A stretch of 64,000 nucleotides of DNA, from positions 620,001 to 684,000 of the forward strand of contig CAWEMO010000002.1 of assembly GCA_963810195.1 (NCBI GenBank), written 5' to 3'. Shown here one piece after another: positions 43,869-52,755 of this stretch. Under the pieces are notes generated by a model, which was not told the DNA's origin, did not search any database, and saw only the letters and a program-made list of their open reading frames with translations. The translations under genes were made by a program, and so were the position numbers. The stretch comes from Chersky-840 sp963810195. GTDB taxonomy: Bacteria > Actinomycetota > Acidimicrobiia > Acidimicrobiales > UBA8190. How positions within the stretch are numbered: the first letter of the stretch is position 1; each line of letters begins with the position of its first letter.

Positions 43869-44987
43869 GTGGACTTCTCCTTCACCGAGGAGCAGGAGGC
43901 CGTCAGGGAGCTGGCGGCGCGGATCTTCTCCGACCTCGCCACGCACGAGCGTCTGAAGGAGGTCGAAGCGACCGACGAGCGCTTCGACCGCAAGCTCTGG
44001 GGCGAGCTCGCCTCCGCCGGGTTGCTCGGCATCGGGCTGCCCGAAGCCGTGGGCGGGGCCGGTCTCGGTTTCGTGGCGGTGGGCATCGTCGCCGAGGAGG
44101 CGGGGAGGACCGCCGCGGCCGTGCCCTTCGTGCCCGGCGCCGTGCTCGGGGCGGGGGCGATCGCCGAGTTCGGCGACGCCGCGCAGTGCCGGCGCCTCAT
44201 CGAGCCTTTCGTGGCCGGCGACGCCGTCTTGAGCGCGGCGCTGGTCGAGCAGGGCGGTGACCCCGCCAGCCCCACCACGACCGCCACGCGCCAGGGCGAC
44301 GGTTGGCGGCTCGACGGCACCAAGTCCTTCGTCCCTGCGGGGATGCTCGCCGACGCCGTCGTCGTGTCGGCCCGCACCGACGACGGCATCGGGCTCTTCG
44401 TCGTCGACCCGGCCGCGCCCGGCGTGTCGCGGCGTCCCCAGGAGGCCACCAGCCGCCAGATCGAGGCCGAGCTCGAGCTGTCGGGCGTCGTCGTCGGGCC
44501 CGACGGAGTCCTCGTGACCGGACCGGGTGGGTCCGAAGCGCTGCGGTGGCTGCTCGAGCACGCCGAGGCCGCGCTGTGCCTGTGTGTGGCGGGTGCCTGT
44601 GACGCCGCCGTCAAGCTCACCGCCCAGTACACGACACAGCGGGAGCAATTCGGAAAGCCCATCGCCACCTTTCAGGCCGTCGGCCAGCGCGCCGCGGACG
44701 CGTACATCGACGCCGAGGCTGTCCGGCTCACGGCGTGGCAAGCGGTGTGGCGGCTGTCGGAAGGCTTGCCGGCGACGAGTGAGGTGGCAGTGGCGAAGTA
44801 CTGGGCCGATGAGGGTGCGCAGCGCGTCGTGCACGCCGCTCAGCACCTGCACGGCGGGATGGGCGTGGACCGCGACTATCCGCTGCACCGCTATTACCTT
44901 CTCGTCAAGCACCTGGCGCTCACCCTCGGAGGTGCCACCACCAGCCTGCTGCGGTTGGGCGAGGTGCTCGCCGACGAGCCCGCCTAG
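43869..44987 (+). CDS. Acyl-CoA dehydrogenase, beta-type subunit
   Basis: A 372-residue ACAD-fold protein: FTEEQEAVRELAARIFSDLA start, GTKSFVPAGMLADA, TTQREQFGKPIATFQAVGQR (the FAD-contact helix) and the HLHGGMGVDRDYPLHRYY end. It begins with GTG 13 bp after the alpha-type gene, so both are made together. In heteromeric ACADs this subunit contributes part of the FAD site. On its own it lacks an identifiable EGT-type catalytic residue. Confidence 0.88.
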   Translation: MDFSFTEEQEAVRELAARIFSDLATHERLKEVEATDERFDRKLWGELASAGLLGIGLPEAVGGAGLGFVAVGIVAEEAGRTAAAVPFVPGAVLGAGAIAEFGDAAQCRRLIEPFVAGDAVLSAALVEQGGDPASPTTTATRQGDGWRLDGTKSFVPAGMLADAVVVSARTDDGIGLFVVDPAAPGVSRRPQEATSRQIEAELELSGVVVGPDGVLVTGPGGSEALRWLLEHAEAALCLCVAGACDAAVKLTAQYTTQREQFGKPIATFQAVGQRAADAYIDAEAVRLTAWQAVWRLSEGLPATSEVAVAKYWADEGAQRVVHAAQHLHGGMGVDRDYPLHRYYLLVKHLALTLGGATTSLLRLGEVLADEPA

Positions 44988-45000
44988 CGCGCCATCCGCT

Positions 45001-46047
45001 TCAGCCGATGTAGTGCACCTTGGCGCCGTCGAGCTCGCGCACGAAATCGGCTCCGAGCGCCTGCGACGGCGTGTAGGCCCCGGGAGCGACCGTCCCGGCC
45101 GAGAGGCGCCGAGCGATGCGCACCACTGAGTCGGCGGTGAGGTCGTAGGGGTCGAGCGTGGTGAGGGTCCCGCTCACCGAACGGCCCGCCGCGTCGGTCA
45201 CCTCTCCCCACAGTTGGCCCTGTGTCTTGCCCCGGGTCTCGGCCGAGGGGCCGGGGAGTCTTCCCACGACGCGCTTGAGCAGGCCCTGGACCACGCGGGT
45301 CCGGGTGGCCGCCCCGCCCACCTGTGCGAGCGCCATCATGGGGGCGATGGCGGGGGGCAGGGCCGCGTACACCACGATGTCCCCGATCCCCGTGGAGTGA
45401 TAGGCGGTGGCGACGTCGCCCCAGGCGATGGCGTGCGCGTTCGCCTTCCCGTCGGCGAACTCGACCTCACGGCGCCGACGGTCGGGGGGAATGGGGCCGA
45501 TCACCCCGCCGACCCGGGCGCGTCCCGCCGTCCCCAGTGATTCCATCGCCGTCTTGGCCGTTCCCGGACTGACGCCGCCCGAGGCGCGGATGGCGAGCTC
45601 GAGACGCACCGCGTCGGGTAGCGCGCGCGCCAACATGGCGGCCAGACAGTCCGAGGGCACGACGTCGAAGCCGGCTCCGGGCAGCAGCACCACCTCTGCG
45701 GCGCGCGCTTCGTCGTGGCGGGCGAGGACCGACTCGAACACGTCGATCTCCCCGGTGATGTCCAGGTAGTGCGTCTTGGTGGCGAGACACGCGTCCACCA
45801 TCGGCTCGGACGTCGCCGAGAACGGTCCCGCGCAGTGGGCGACCACGTCGAAGCCCTCGAGCGCGGCACGTAGTGCGGAAGGGTCGGAGAGGTCGACGGT
45901 GCGGTGTTCGAGCTCGAACCGCTCGCCGAGGGCGCGCAGACGGCGCTCGTCGCGCCCGGCGAGCACCGGGAGCTCGCCGCGCTCGGTCGCCAGCGCGGCC
46001 ACCAGGCGTCCCGTATACCCGTACGCGCCGTAGACCATCCAGCTCAT
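45001..46047 (-). CDS. Saccharopine-dehydrogenase-like / trans-acting enoyl reductase family protein
   Basis: A 348-residue NAD(P)-binding protein. The Rossmann start is VYGAYGYTGRLVA, followed by AGRDERRLRAL and HCAGPFSATSEPMVDAC; HYLDITGEIDVFESVLARHD is typical of the trans-acting enoyl reductase/saccharopine dehydrogenase family. In mycobacteria members act in lipid (phthiocerol) synthesis, others reduce unknown substrates. It converges on the dehydrogenase pair with a 13-bp gap. Confidence 0.83.
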   Translation of the reverse strand: MSWMVYGAYGYTGRLVAALATERGELPVLAGRDERRLRALGERFELEHRTVDLSDPSALRAALEGFDVVAHCAGPFSATSEPMVDACLATKTHYLDITGEIDVFESVLARHDEARAAEVVLLPGAGFDVVPSDCLAAMLARALPDAVRLELAIRASGGVSPGTAKTAMESLGTAGRARVGGVIGPIPPDRRRREVEFADGKANAHAIAWGDVATAYHSTGIGDIVVYAALPPAIAPMMALAQVGGAATRTRVVQGLLKRVVGRLPGPSAETRGKTQGQLWGEVTDAAGRSVSGTLTTLDPYDLTADSVVRIARRLSAGTVAPGAYTPSQALGADFVRELDGAKVHYIG

Positions 46048-46147
46048 GCGCCCACCTTGATGCTCGGAACGACGGGGTCACCCTACCGGGCGTCGGCTTC
46101 CCGGGCTTGCGATGCCACTATCGTTGTGCCGGTCCTGGGAGGCGCCC

Positions 46148-46525
46148 GTGAAGCACGTCCGGAAGGTATTGGCGCTGGTCGCGGTCCTGGTCGTGTACTT
46201 CGTCGTGTTCGCCGCGATCTTCGGTTCCCATCGTCTGCGCGTGGACTTCTGGCCACTGGACCAGTCGGTGGACGGACCGAACGTCTACGCCTCGTTCATC
46301 TGGCTCCCCATCGCCTTCATCGGGGGCTGGATCGGCAGCGAGATACGCGGTGCCCGGAATCTCGAGAAGCAGCGGCAGTTGCTCGAGGAGCACGCCAAGC
46401 TCATCGACAAGAAGCTCGACGAGCATCACCTCCGGATGGCGAAGTTGCTGGGCGTGACCGACACGGCCACGGCGGACACCCTCGACGCGACACCGGGGGA
46501 CCGCCAGCTCGACGCCACGACGTAG
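46148..46525 (+). CDS. Small two-TM membrane protein with coiled-coil tail
   Basis: A 125-residue protein from GTG 46148 (GGGAGG upstream). It has two hydrophobic helices (LALVAVLVVYFVVFAAIFGS and ASFIWLPIAFIGGWIGSEI) and then a charged helical stretch (EKQRQLLEEHAKLIDKKLDE) likely to form a coiled coil. I do not recognise the family. Divergent from the saccharopine-dehydrogenase-like gene and convergent with the ABC permease. Confidence 0.7.
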   Translation: MKHVRKVLALVAVLVVYFVVFAAIFGSHRLRVDFWPLDQSVDGPNVYASFIWLPIAFIGGWIGSEIRGARNLEKQRQLLEEHAKLIDKKLDEHHLRMAKLLGVTDTATADTLDATPGDRQLDATT

Positions 46526-46563
46526 CGCCCAAACCCGTCAGGTGCGGGCGGGCCTCGTTGGGG

Positions 46564-49119
46564 TCAGTCGATCGGCTGTTGCGCGATGGACGGCGGCTGG
46601 CGCCCGGCGAGGAGCCATCCGGCCGCCGCCGCCACCACCGGCATCCCGACGAGGATGAGCAAGAGGTTTTGCGCGGGTGCGTTGGAGAGGGCGGAGAGCC
46701 CGCCGTTGAGCGCGCTCCCCCGGAACCACGCCGCGGCCGCGACGTAGCCCGCCGCCGTGCCGAGCACCGCGCCGAGCAGGGCCAGCGCCCCGGCCGTCGC
46801 CGCGGTGATGGTCCGGCGCGTCGAGCTGCTCGCCCCGGTCGCCGCCAGGGTGCGCAGGTCAGCCGCCGTCTCGCTGCGGATGAGCCCGACGGACATGGCG
46901 AGGACGCCCAACGCCAGGGCGATGCCGAAGACGGTGGCCCAGTCGATGATCTCCGCCGAGGTGGGCTCGTCGTTCTTGGATTCCACCGTCATGCCCGCCG
47001 CCGCGGCTGTCCGTCCGGCGCTGGTGATCTGCGCGGCGGTGAACGGGCGCGCGCCCTGGATCAGCCATCCGCTCGTGCTCGTCTGGAGGTGGAGCCGGTG
47101 CACGGCGTGCTCCGTGATCACGGTGTTGGGCGCCGAGGTGCCGGCGGGAAGGGCGCCGACCTCCTGGATCTTCGGGTTGGCCACGCAGCTGCCCGGCGTG
47201 CAGGGATAACCGTTGTCCGATTGGTTGCCCGCGTCGGGTGGCGGGCCGCTACCCGGGCTGATCAAGGTGTCGCCGCCGCCGGAGTTGCCGTAGGTGAGCT
47301 GCATGAGAGAGACGCCCGACAGCCCGGGCCGCATGGTCAGGATGTCGGCCGAGGGGTCGACGTCGGAAGCGGTGATCCCGAAGGCCTTGAGGAGCTGGGG
47401 CGTGGCGACGTAGAGCTGACCCGAGAAGTTGCGCCCCGCCGCGGCGTGCAGGAGGTCCGCCGAGGTCTGGTCGAGCTCGACGACACCGTGGGCGCCGAGC
47501 GAGTCGGCGATGCCCTGTGCGGTCTTGCTCACGGCCTGCACGCTGTCGGCCGTCCCCGGGGCGTTGGGTCCGCTGCCTTTGGGACCGCCACCCCCTCCCT
47601 GGGGGCCGTTGGGCGTGTAGAGGATGATCTGGTTCGACGCCAGGTTGGGCCCGGCGTAGTCGAGGACGTTGCCGTAGCGAGCCGCGGCGACGACACAGAT
47701 GACGACGGCGATGACCACCCCCAGGCTGATGGCCCCGAGGGCCGACCCCGAGCGGGTCCGGTAGCGCGCCAGGTCGCGCAGGGCCAGGCGCACCGCGATC
47801 GGGGCGCGCCGGCCCAGCCGGGACAGGGTGGTGAGGGCGAGGGGGGACAGCAGGATCACGGCCACGATGAGGGCGACGAAGCCGAAGACGAGCAGTGGCG
47901 CGCCTCCGTTGCCGCCTTTGCTGCCGGAGACCGACAACAAGAGGAACGCCACGACGAGGAAGACGACGCCGGGAAGCGCCGAACGGTGCACCCGCTTCGG
48001 GGGTGCGGGCCTCCCTGACAGGGCGGTCACGACAGGGACCCTGGTGATCGAGCGGGCGGGGCGCGAGGCGGCGAAGAGCGTGGCTCCGACGGCCAGGACC
48101 ATGGCGACGGCGACCACCACCCACGGCAGGGCGAACGCGCCGATGAGATGGTGCGAGCTCGACTCGACGTGCGGTCGGTAGGCGAGCCAGGCCGCCAGGC
48201 CCAGTGCCGCTCCCGTCACGGCGCCGATCACGCCGACGACGAGGCCGTTGGCCCGCACGACGAGACCGATGTTGCTGTCCGTGGCGCCCAGGGCGCCGAG
48301 CATGCCGATGGAGCGCAGACGGCGCTGGGCCAGCACCGTGAACCCGCCCACCGCCACCAGGGCAATGAGGAGCATGCCCAGCGTGGCCAGGGCGAGCACG
48401 ATCGTCTCGGGGTTGAGCGGGTTGCTCGTCGCGACCGACGCGGGGGTCTCGATGTTCGGGCCGATCGAGGCGGGGCGGACCCCGGGCGCGTCGAACAGCA
48501 AGGTGACTTCGGTTGGTGCCGTGACCTGTCCCGGCACCACCATGGCGAACTCGTCGAGCAGGCTCTGGGGATTCTGCACGATGCCGACCACGCGCCGGGC
48601 CTGGCCACCTTGGTGCCAGATGTCGCCGACCTTGAGCTCGAACGCGGATGCCACGCCGTCGGTCACCGCCACCTGGCCCGGGGTTGAGGGGTAGCGCCCC
48701 GACACCAGGGACAGCATCGGCTGCCCGAAGGCGCCGTGGGGGTTCTGGGCGCGCAGATCGTAGGTGTTGATCGAACCGGGGATGGTGAAGGACTGGTTCT
48801 CGACGACGTCGACGCGACCGAAGCGCTGTTGCAACCGGGCGACGTCGGCCGCCAGGTGGGGGACGCGCCCCTGGAACGTGGCCATGTCCCCGGCGGTGCC
48901 GAAGCCGAAATCGGCCGGTGCCGGGGTGTTGGTGGCGACGGCCGCCCCGACGACCGTGGCCGCCACGGCCACGACGACGAGCGCCAGGATCAACAGCTGC
49001 TGGCGCCACTCGCGGCGGAACAGCCGCCACGCCCAGCGGACCATGGCCCGCCGGGCCGGGGTGCCCCCGTTGGCGGGCCGGGCTCCCAGCTCGGCCCGCC
49101 GCTGCAGTGTGACGGTCAT
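46564..49119 (-). CDS. ABC transporter permease, FtsX/MacB type
   Basis: An 851-residue permease. After a first membrane helix (LLILALVVVAVAATVVGAAVA) come a large extracytoplasmic domain, three membrane helices, a second long extracytoplasmic domain (Gly/Pro-rich around NGPQGGGGG), and three C-terminal helices, the typical duplicated FtsX layout. It works with the ATPase encoded upstream, exporting or releasing a lipid, peptide or lipoprotein, or acting as a mechanotransmitter. It lies 13 bp after the ATPase gene. Confidence 0.88.
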   Translation of the reverse strand: MTVTLQRRAELGARPANGGTPARRAMVRWAWRLFRREWRQQLLILALVVVAVAATVVGAAVATNTPAPADFGFGTAGDMATFQGRVPHLAADVARLQQRFGRVDVVENQSFTIPGSINTYDLRAQNPHGAFGQPMLSLVSGRYPSTPGQVAVTDGVASAFELKVGDIWHQGGQARRVVGIVQNPQSLLDEFAMVVPGQVTAPTEVTLLFDAPGVRPASIGPNIETPASVATSNPLNPETIVLALATLGMLLIALVAVGGFTVLAQRRLRSIGMLGALGATDSNIGLVVRANGLVVGVIGAVTGAALGLAAWLAYRPHVESSSHHLIGAFALPWVVVAVAMVLAVGATLFAASRPARSITRVPVVTALSGRPAPPKRVHRSALPGVVFLVVAFLLLSVSGSKGGNGGAPLLVFGFVALIVAVILLSPLALTTLSRLGRRAPIAVRLALRDLARYRTRSGSALGAISLGVVIAVVICVVAAARYGNVLDYAGPNLASNQIILYTPNGPQGGGGGPKGSGPNAPGTADSVQAVSKTAQGIADSLGAHGVVELDQTSADLLHAAAGRNFSGQLYVATPQLLKAFGITASDVDPSADILTMRPGLSGVSLMQLTYGNSGGGDTLISPGSGPPPDAGNQSDNGYPCTPGSCVANPKIQEVGALPAGTSAPNTVITEHAVHRLHLQTSTSGWLIQGARPFTAAQITSAGRTAAAAGMTVESKNDEPTSAEIIDWATVFGIALALGVLAMSVGLIRSETAADLRTLAATGASSSTRRTITAATAGALALLGAVLGTAAGYVAAAAWFRGSALNGGLSALSNAPAQNLLLILVGMPVVAAAAGWLLAGRQPPSIAQQPID

Positions 49120-49132
49120 GGTCGGCCGGCCC

Positions 49133-49855
49133 TCACGCGCCGGGGGCGGGCTCGAAGAGGGACTCGGGGCTGGGCGGGGGCATGGTCTGGTCGACGATGC
49201 GTCCGTCCCGGAGGAACACGACCCGGTCGGCCCACGAGGCCAGCTGGGCGTCGTGGGTCACCACCACGGCTGCCACGCCTCGCCGGCAGGCCGCCAGGAC
49301 CAGGCGCATCACGGCCTCCCCGTTGGCCGAGTCGAGCGCGCCCGAAGGCTCGTCCGCCAGAAGCAGGTGGCGCTCGCCCACCACGGCCCGGGCGATCGAC
49401 ACCCGCTGGCGCTCGCCGCCCGACAGCTCGTCGGGATAGTGCGACGCCCGATCGGCCAGCCCGAGCTCTTCGAGCACCGCCATGCCGGCGACTTGGGCCT
49501 TTCGGGCCAGGATCCCGTCGAGCTCGAGGGGAAGGGCCACGTTCTCCACCGCGCTCAGTCCGGCCAGGAGGTTGAAATCCTGGAAGACGAATCCGATGGA
49601 GCGGCGACGCAGCCGGGCCTGGTCGTTGCGCTTCATCCCCGAGAGCAGGGCACCGCCGACGTAGACCTCACCGCTGGTCGGGTCCTCGAGGCTGCCGGCG
49701 ATGGTGAGCAGGGTGCTCTTGCCCGACCCGCTCGCCCCCATCACCGCCACCAGCGCCCCGGCGTCGACCGACAGGGTGATGTCCTGGAGGGCCTGGACCT
49801 CGGTATGTCCTGTGCCGTAGGTCTTGGACACGTCGTGCATCTCGAGGAAGCTCAT
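49133..49855 (-). CDS. ABC transporter ATP-binding protein
   Basis: A 240-residue ATPase of the LolD/MacB class: Walker A GASGSGKST, Q-loop FQDFNLL, signature LSGGERQR, Walker B LLLADEP and H-loop VTHD. It powers the FtsX-type permease gene that follows. ATG at 49855 overlaps the PadR stop codon (ATGA), so regulator, ATPase and permease form one operon. An upstream extension of the frame is not supported. Confidence 0.93.
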   Translation of the reverse strand: MSFLEMHDVSKTYGTGHTEVQALQDITLSVDAGALVAVMGASGSGKSTLLTIAGSLEDPTSGEVYVGGALLSGMKRNDQARLRRRSIGFVFQDFNLLAGLSAVENVALPLELDGILARKAQVAGMAVLEELGLADRASHYPDELSGGERQRVSIARAVVGERHLLLADEPSGALDSANGEAVMRLVLAACRRGVAAVVVTHDAQLASWADRVVFLRDGRIVDQTMPPPSPESLFEPAPGA

Positions 49856-50433
49856 CGTGGGACCCCGATTCTCCGCCGAAGCTTCGGCAGGGCGTAAGGA
49901 GCGGATCTCGGCGCTTCGAAAGCGGCACGCTTGAGGCGGCCGTCGGCCGTGTCCAGCCAGCGGATGACCGAGTCCAGCCGGAACAGCTCGGCGTCGACCA
50001 CGAGGGCGAAGCCCAGGTCGAAGTCGGCCTCGTCCTCCTTCAGGCGCGTCCACTGCTGCATGAGCTCGACGAGGTAGCGGCGGTGCACCTGGATCACGTC
50101 GTGGACGTCGACGCCCGACACCTCCAGCGCCACCAGCACCTTGATGACCAGCTCATCGCGCGGGGGCGACGACAGGTCCGGCGGCGTATGCAGCCACTGG
50201 ACCAGCTCCGCCTCGCCGTCCTCGGTGATGTGGAAGCCCTTCTGGGGGCCCTCGGTCTCGGGCTCGTCGGACTCCACGAGGCCGTCGCGCTCGAGGCGTT
50301 GCAGCGTCGTGTACACCTGGCCCACGTTGAGGGGCCAGACGTCGCCGGTGCGCGCCTCGAACTCCTGGCGCAGCTGCAGGCCGTATTTGGGGCCCTCGCT
50401 CAACAGCGCCAGAAGGGCGTGTCGGACACTCAT
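49852..50433 (-). CDS. PadR-family transcriptional regulator
   Basis: A 193-residue regulator: winged-helix N-terminus (HALLALLSEGPKYGLQLRQEFE, PLNVGQVYTTLQRLERDGLV in two parts) and a C-terminal dimerising helix region. PadR proteins repress operons that often encode exporters, including their own gene. It heads the ABC operon and a palindromic AT-rich box lies 17-35 bp upstream of its start. Confidence 0.88.
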   Translation of the reverse strand: MSVRHALLALLSEGPKYGLQLRQEFEARTGDVWPLNVGQVYTTLQRLERDGLVESDEPETEGPQKGFHITEDGEAELVQWLHTPPDLSSPPRDELVIKVLVALEVSGVDVHDVIQVHRRYLVELMQQWTRLKEDEADFDLGFALVVDAELFRLDSVIRWLDTADGRLKRAAFEAPRSAPYALPKLRRRIGVPR

Positions 50434-50449
50434 GATCCCGCCTTGAGTC

Positions 50450-50468
50450 GTATCATACTGAGTATACT
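50450..50468. promoter_or_regulatory. Candidate PadR operator
   Basis: GTATCATAC (50450-50458) and AGTATACT (50461-50468) are two adjacent palindromes in an otherwise GC-rich region, directly before the padR start. Autorepression of the padR-ABC operon is the expected role. Confidence 0.5.
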
Positions 50469-50808
50469 ACTGCCAGAATTCGGGCGCGTCAACGGGCCTC
50501 CGAGGGACGCTACGAAACGGGCCGGCTCCGGCGCGCCGCGCCGCGATCTTCGATCGATCCCGGGGTGCTCACCCGGATGTGCCGGCTCGGCGCGGTGCCC
50601 ATGTGGGCATGATCAGGCTTCGACCCGGGGACGACAATCAGGGATTCCCCTGATCTCGCGGTTCCTCGGTGTCCGCCGCCGGGCGCGTGGTGGTGCAGAC
50701 GGCCTGGGAGTCCGGACCCGGTTCAATCCCTGCGCGCGCGCAACCTTTTCGGGTGCGGTGCGGGTTAATGGAAGTGATGTGTGTTTCGGGGCGAAGCGGG
50801 CGGCGGTG
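50469..50808. promoter_or_regulatory. Intergenic region upstream of the sigma factor gene
   Basis: No supported gene. ATCAGGG-ATTC-CCCTGAT at 50637-50654 is a perfect 7-bp stem-loop. CAACC at 50741-50745 and GTTAAT at 50764-50769, 18 bp apart, are a possible ECF-type promoter for the sigma gene at 50809, inferred only from spacing and the drop in GC. Confidence 0.35.
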
Positions 50809-51414
50809 ATGCGTCTCACGGGGCGGGACCGGGCCAGGGAGGAATTCGAGCAGTTCGTGGCCGGCTCCGCCGACGCCCTGCTGCGGACCGCCTATTCGCT
50901 CGTCTGGGACCTCACCGCGGCCGAGGACCTCGTCCAGGAATGCCTCCTCCGGACCGCCCGCCACTGGCCCCGTGTGCGTTCGATGGAATACCCCAGAGCG
51001 TATGCCCGACGGGTGCTCGTCAACCTGGCGCTCGACGGCTCCAAGGGCTGGCACCGCCACCGGTCGGAGCTGGACGTGCGCTTCAGCCCGGCCGTGGAGG
51101 ATCGCCACGACGAAGGGGCGGCGCGAGCTCTGGGGATGGTGGAGACCACGTCCGAGTTGATCGACGCGCTCGGCATGCTCGCGCCGCGCCAGAGGGCGGT
51201 GCTGGCCCTCCGGTACTTCGAGGACCTCTCCGAGGCGCAGGTGGCCGGGATCCTGGGGTGTTCGGTGGGCAGCGTCAAGAGCACCACCTCGCGCGCCTTG
51301 GACCGGCTGCGACACGTTCTCGTGCCCGTTGGAGCGGACGGGCTGCACATGGACTCGCAAGGAACCACCGAGACGAACGGAGTGCACGATGACGAACCAG
51401 CAACTCGAATCTGA
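50809..51414 (+). CDS. SigE-family ECF sigma factor
   Basis: A 201-residue ECF sigma factor of the actinobacterial SigE family: region 2 with FEQFVAGSADALLRTAYSLV, WDLTAAEDLVQECLLRTARHW and YPRAYARRVLVNL; region 4 with LAPRQRAVLALRYFEDLSE and VAGILGCSVGSVKSTTSRAL. It selects promoters for a small regulon. The following membrane-protein gene overlaps its end by 26 bp and may encode its regulator. Confidence 0.88.
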   Translation: MRLTGRDRAREEFEQFVAGSADALLRTAYSLVWDLTAAEDLVQECLLRTARHWPRVRSMEYPRAYARRVLVNLALDGSKGWHRHRSELDVRFSPAVEDRHDEGAARALGMVETTSELIDALGMLAPRQRAVLALRYFEDLSEAQVAGILGCSVGSVKSTTSRALDRLRHVLVPVGADGLHMDSQGTTETNGVHDDEPATRI

Positions 51415-52312
51415 CCTGCGCGAGGCGTTCTCCGTGCATGCTTCGGGCATCCCGGGCGAAGCGGCTGCCCGCCTGGGTGGGATCGACTACCGGCCTCGGG
51501 CGAGCCGCATCTCGCCCAGGATCACGGTGGGAGCACTGGCGGGAGCGGCCGCCACCACCGGCGCCGTGGTGTCGGCCGTCGTGTTCGGCAGCGCCCAGGC
51601 GGCATTCGCGGGCTGGAGCCCCTCTCCGACGCTGCTGGTCTCGGCCGGGCAGACGTCCAGCGCCGACACCGCCTGCCAGGCACAGGTCACCGCGGGCCCG
51701 GGGTCCTCGGATGCGACGGCGGGGAGCGGATGGAGCCCCGTCGCCACCGACGTCCGGGGACCGTTCACCCTCGTGATCTACCAGGACGGCGCGGCCCACG
51801 CCACGTGCCTGACGGGCCCCTTGATCACGGTGGTCTCCCGCAGCTCGGGCAGCGGCGGTTCCATGACGGTGTCGGGCAGTGTCACCGGGGCGATCGGAAC
51901 GGGAAGCCGCATCTCGACCATGATCGGCCGCCTCACCTCGGGAAGCATCACGCAGATGTCGGTCGACCATCTGGCGTCGACGAGCCAGGGCGCCTACACG
52001 GTCGTGACCGGACAGGTCGAAGCGGGGGTGACGGGCGTGACCCTCGTGCGCAGCGACGGTGAGCACGTCCAAACCAGCGTCAGCAACGGACTGTTCGTCG
52101 CCTGGTGGCCGGGGACCGAGGACGCCACCGCGGCCGAGATCACGACGGCCCAAGGGGAGAGCACCCAGACGCTCAAGGCGGCGCCTCCGCTTCCCGCTCC
52201 CGGTGACGGGTCGTGCAACGCGAGCCCACGGGCGACGTCGTCCTCGGTGGTGTGCACCAGCGGGACCGGCGAAGGAGGGTCGGGAGGCTCTTCGGCCGAC
52301 GTCGCCGGGTAG
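51389..52312 (+). CDS. Single-pass membrane protein coupled to the sigma factor gene
   Basis: A 307-residue protein. The first 45 residues are cytoplasmic and helical (QQLESDLREAFSVHASGIPG), then a hydrophobic segment (VGALAGAAATTGAVVSAVVF) and a Ser/Thr/Gly-rich beta-type exterior of about 230 residues. This topology suits a membrane-bound regulator of the overlapping sigma gene, but no zinc anti-sigma (HxxxCxxC) motif is present. I do not recognise the exterior domain. Confidence 0.7.
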   Translation: MTNQQLESDLREAFSVHASGIPGEAAARLGGIDYRPRASRISPRITVGALAGAAATTGAVVSAVVFGSAQAAFAGWSPSPTLLVSAGQTSSADTACQAQVTAGPGSSDATAGSGWSPVATDVRGPFTLVIYQDGAAHATCLTGPLITVVSRSSGSGGSMTVSGSVTGAIGTGSRISTMIGRLTSGSITQMSVDHLASTSQGAYTVVTGQVEAGVTGVTLVRSDGEHVQTSVSNGLFVAWWPGTEDATAAEITTAQGESTQTLKAAPPLPAPGDGSCNASPRATSSSVVCTSGTGEGGSGGSSADVAG

Positions 52313-52397
52313 CCACGTCCCGACGCGTCGGAGCGAGAGATCGGCGCGTTCGGATGCACTAGGGTCCCGTGTCCACAAGTGAACGGAGGGTCCTGGG

Positions 52398-52709
52398 ATG
52401 TGGGCACAACTCATCACCACGCGTCTGAAGCCGGGCAAGGAAGATGACCTGCCGAGGGTGACCGAGCAACTGCGGGCGGTCGAACGCCCAGGTTCAGGTT
52501 TGGTGAGGTCGATTGCCATGCGGGACCAGAACGACCCGAGCCGGGTCTACATGCTGGCCGTCTTCGAGAGCGAGGAGAAGGCTCGCGCCCGTGAGAGCGA
52601 TCCGCGGCGTCAGGAGGAACTGCAAGGCGCGAGGGCGACGATGGCCGAGATCTTCGATGGCGCTCCGGAGTTCGTCGACCTCACCGTCGTGGAAGAGTTC
52701 ACGCCGTAG
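52398..52709 (+). CDS. Antibiotic-biosynthesis-monooxygenase-like (ABM/DABB) protein
   Basis: A 103-residue ferredoxin-like barrel protein: WAQLITTRLKPGKEDDLPRV, strand RVYMLAVFESEEKARARE, and FVDLTVVEEFTP at the end. ABM-type proteins dimerise; most lack a known substrate. ATG at 52398 has GGAGGGTCCTGGG upstream. It is transcribed toward the RDD gene and stands alone. Confidence 0.78.
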   Translation: MWAQLITTRLKPGKEDDLPRVTEQLRAVERPGSGLVRSIAMRDQNDPSRVYMLAVFESEEKARARESDPRRQEELQGARATMAEIFDGAPEFVDLTVVEEFTP

Positions 52710-52755
52710 GGCGAGGGATCCTCAGCCGGACGGGGTTCTCGGCCCGGGAGGGTTC

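Noticed and set aside
45904..48018. Long plus-strand open frame (704 codons)
   Set aside because: Antisense shadow of the ABC permease and neighbours; low-complexity, no motifs.
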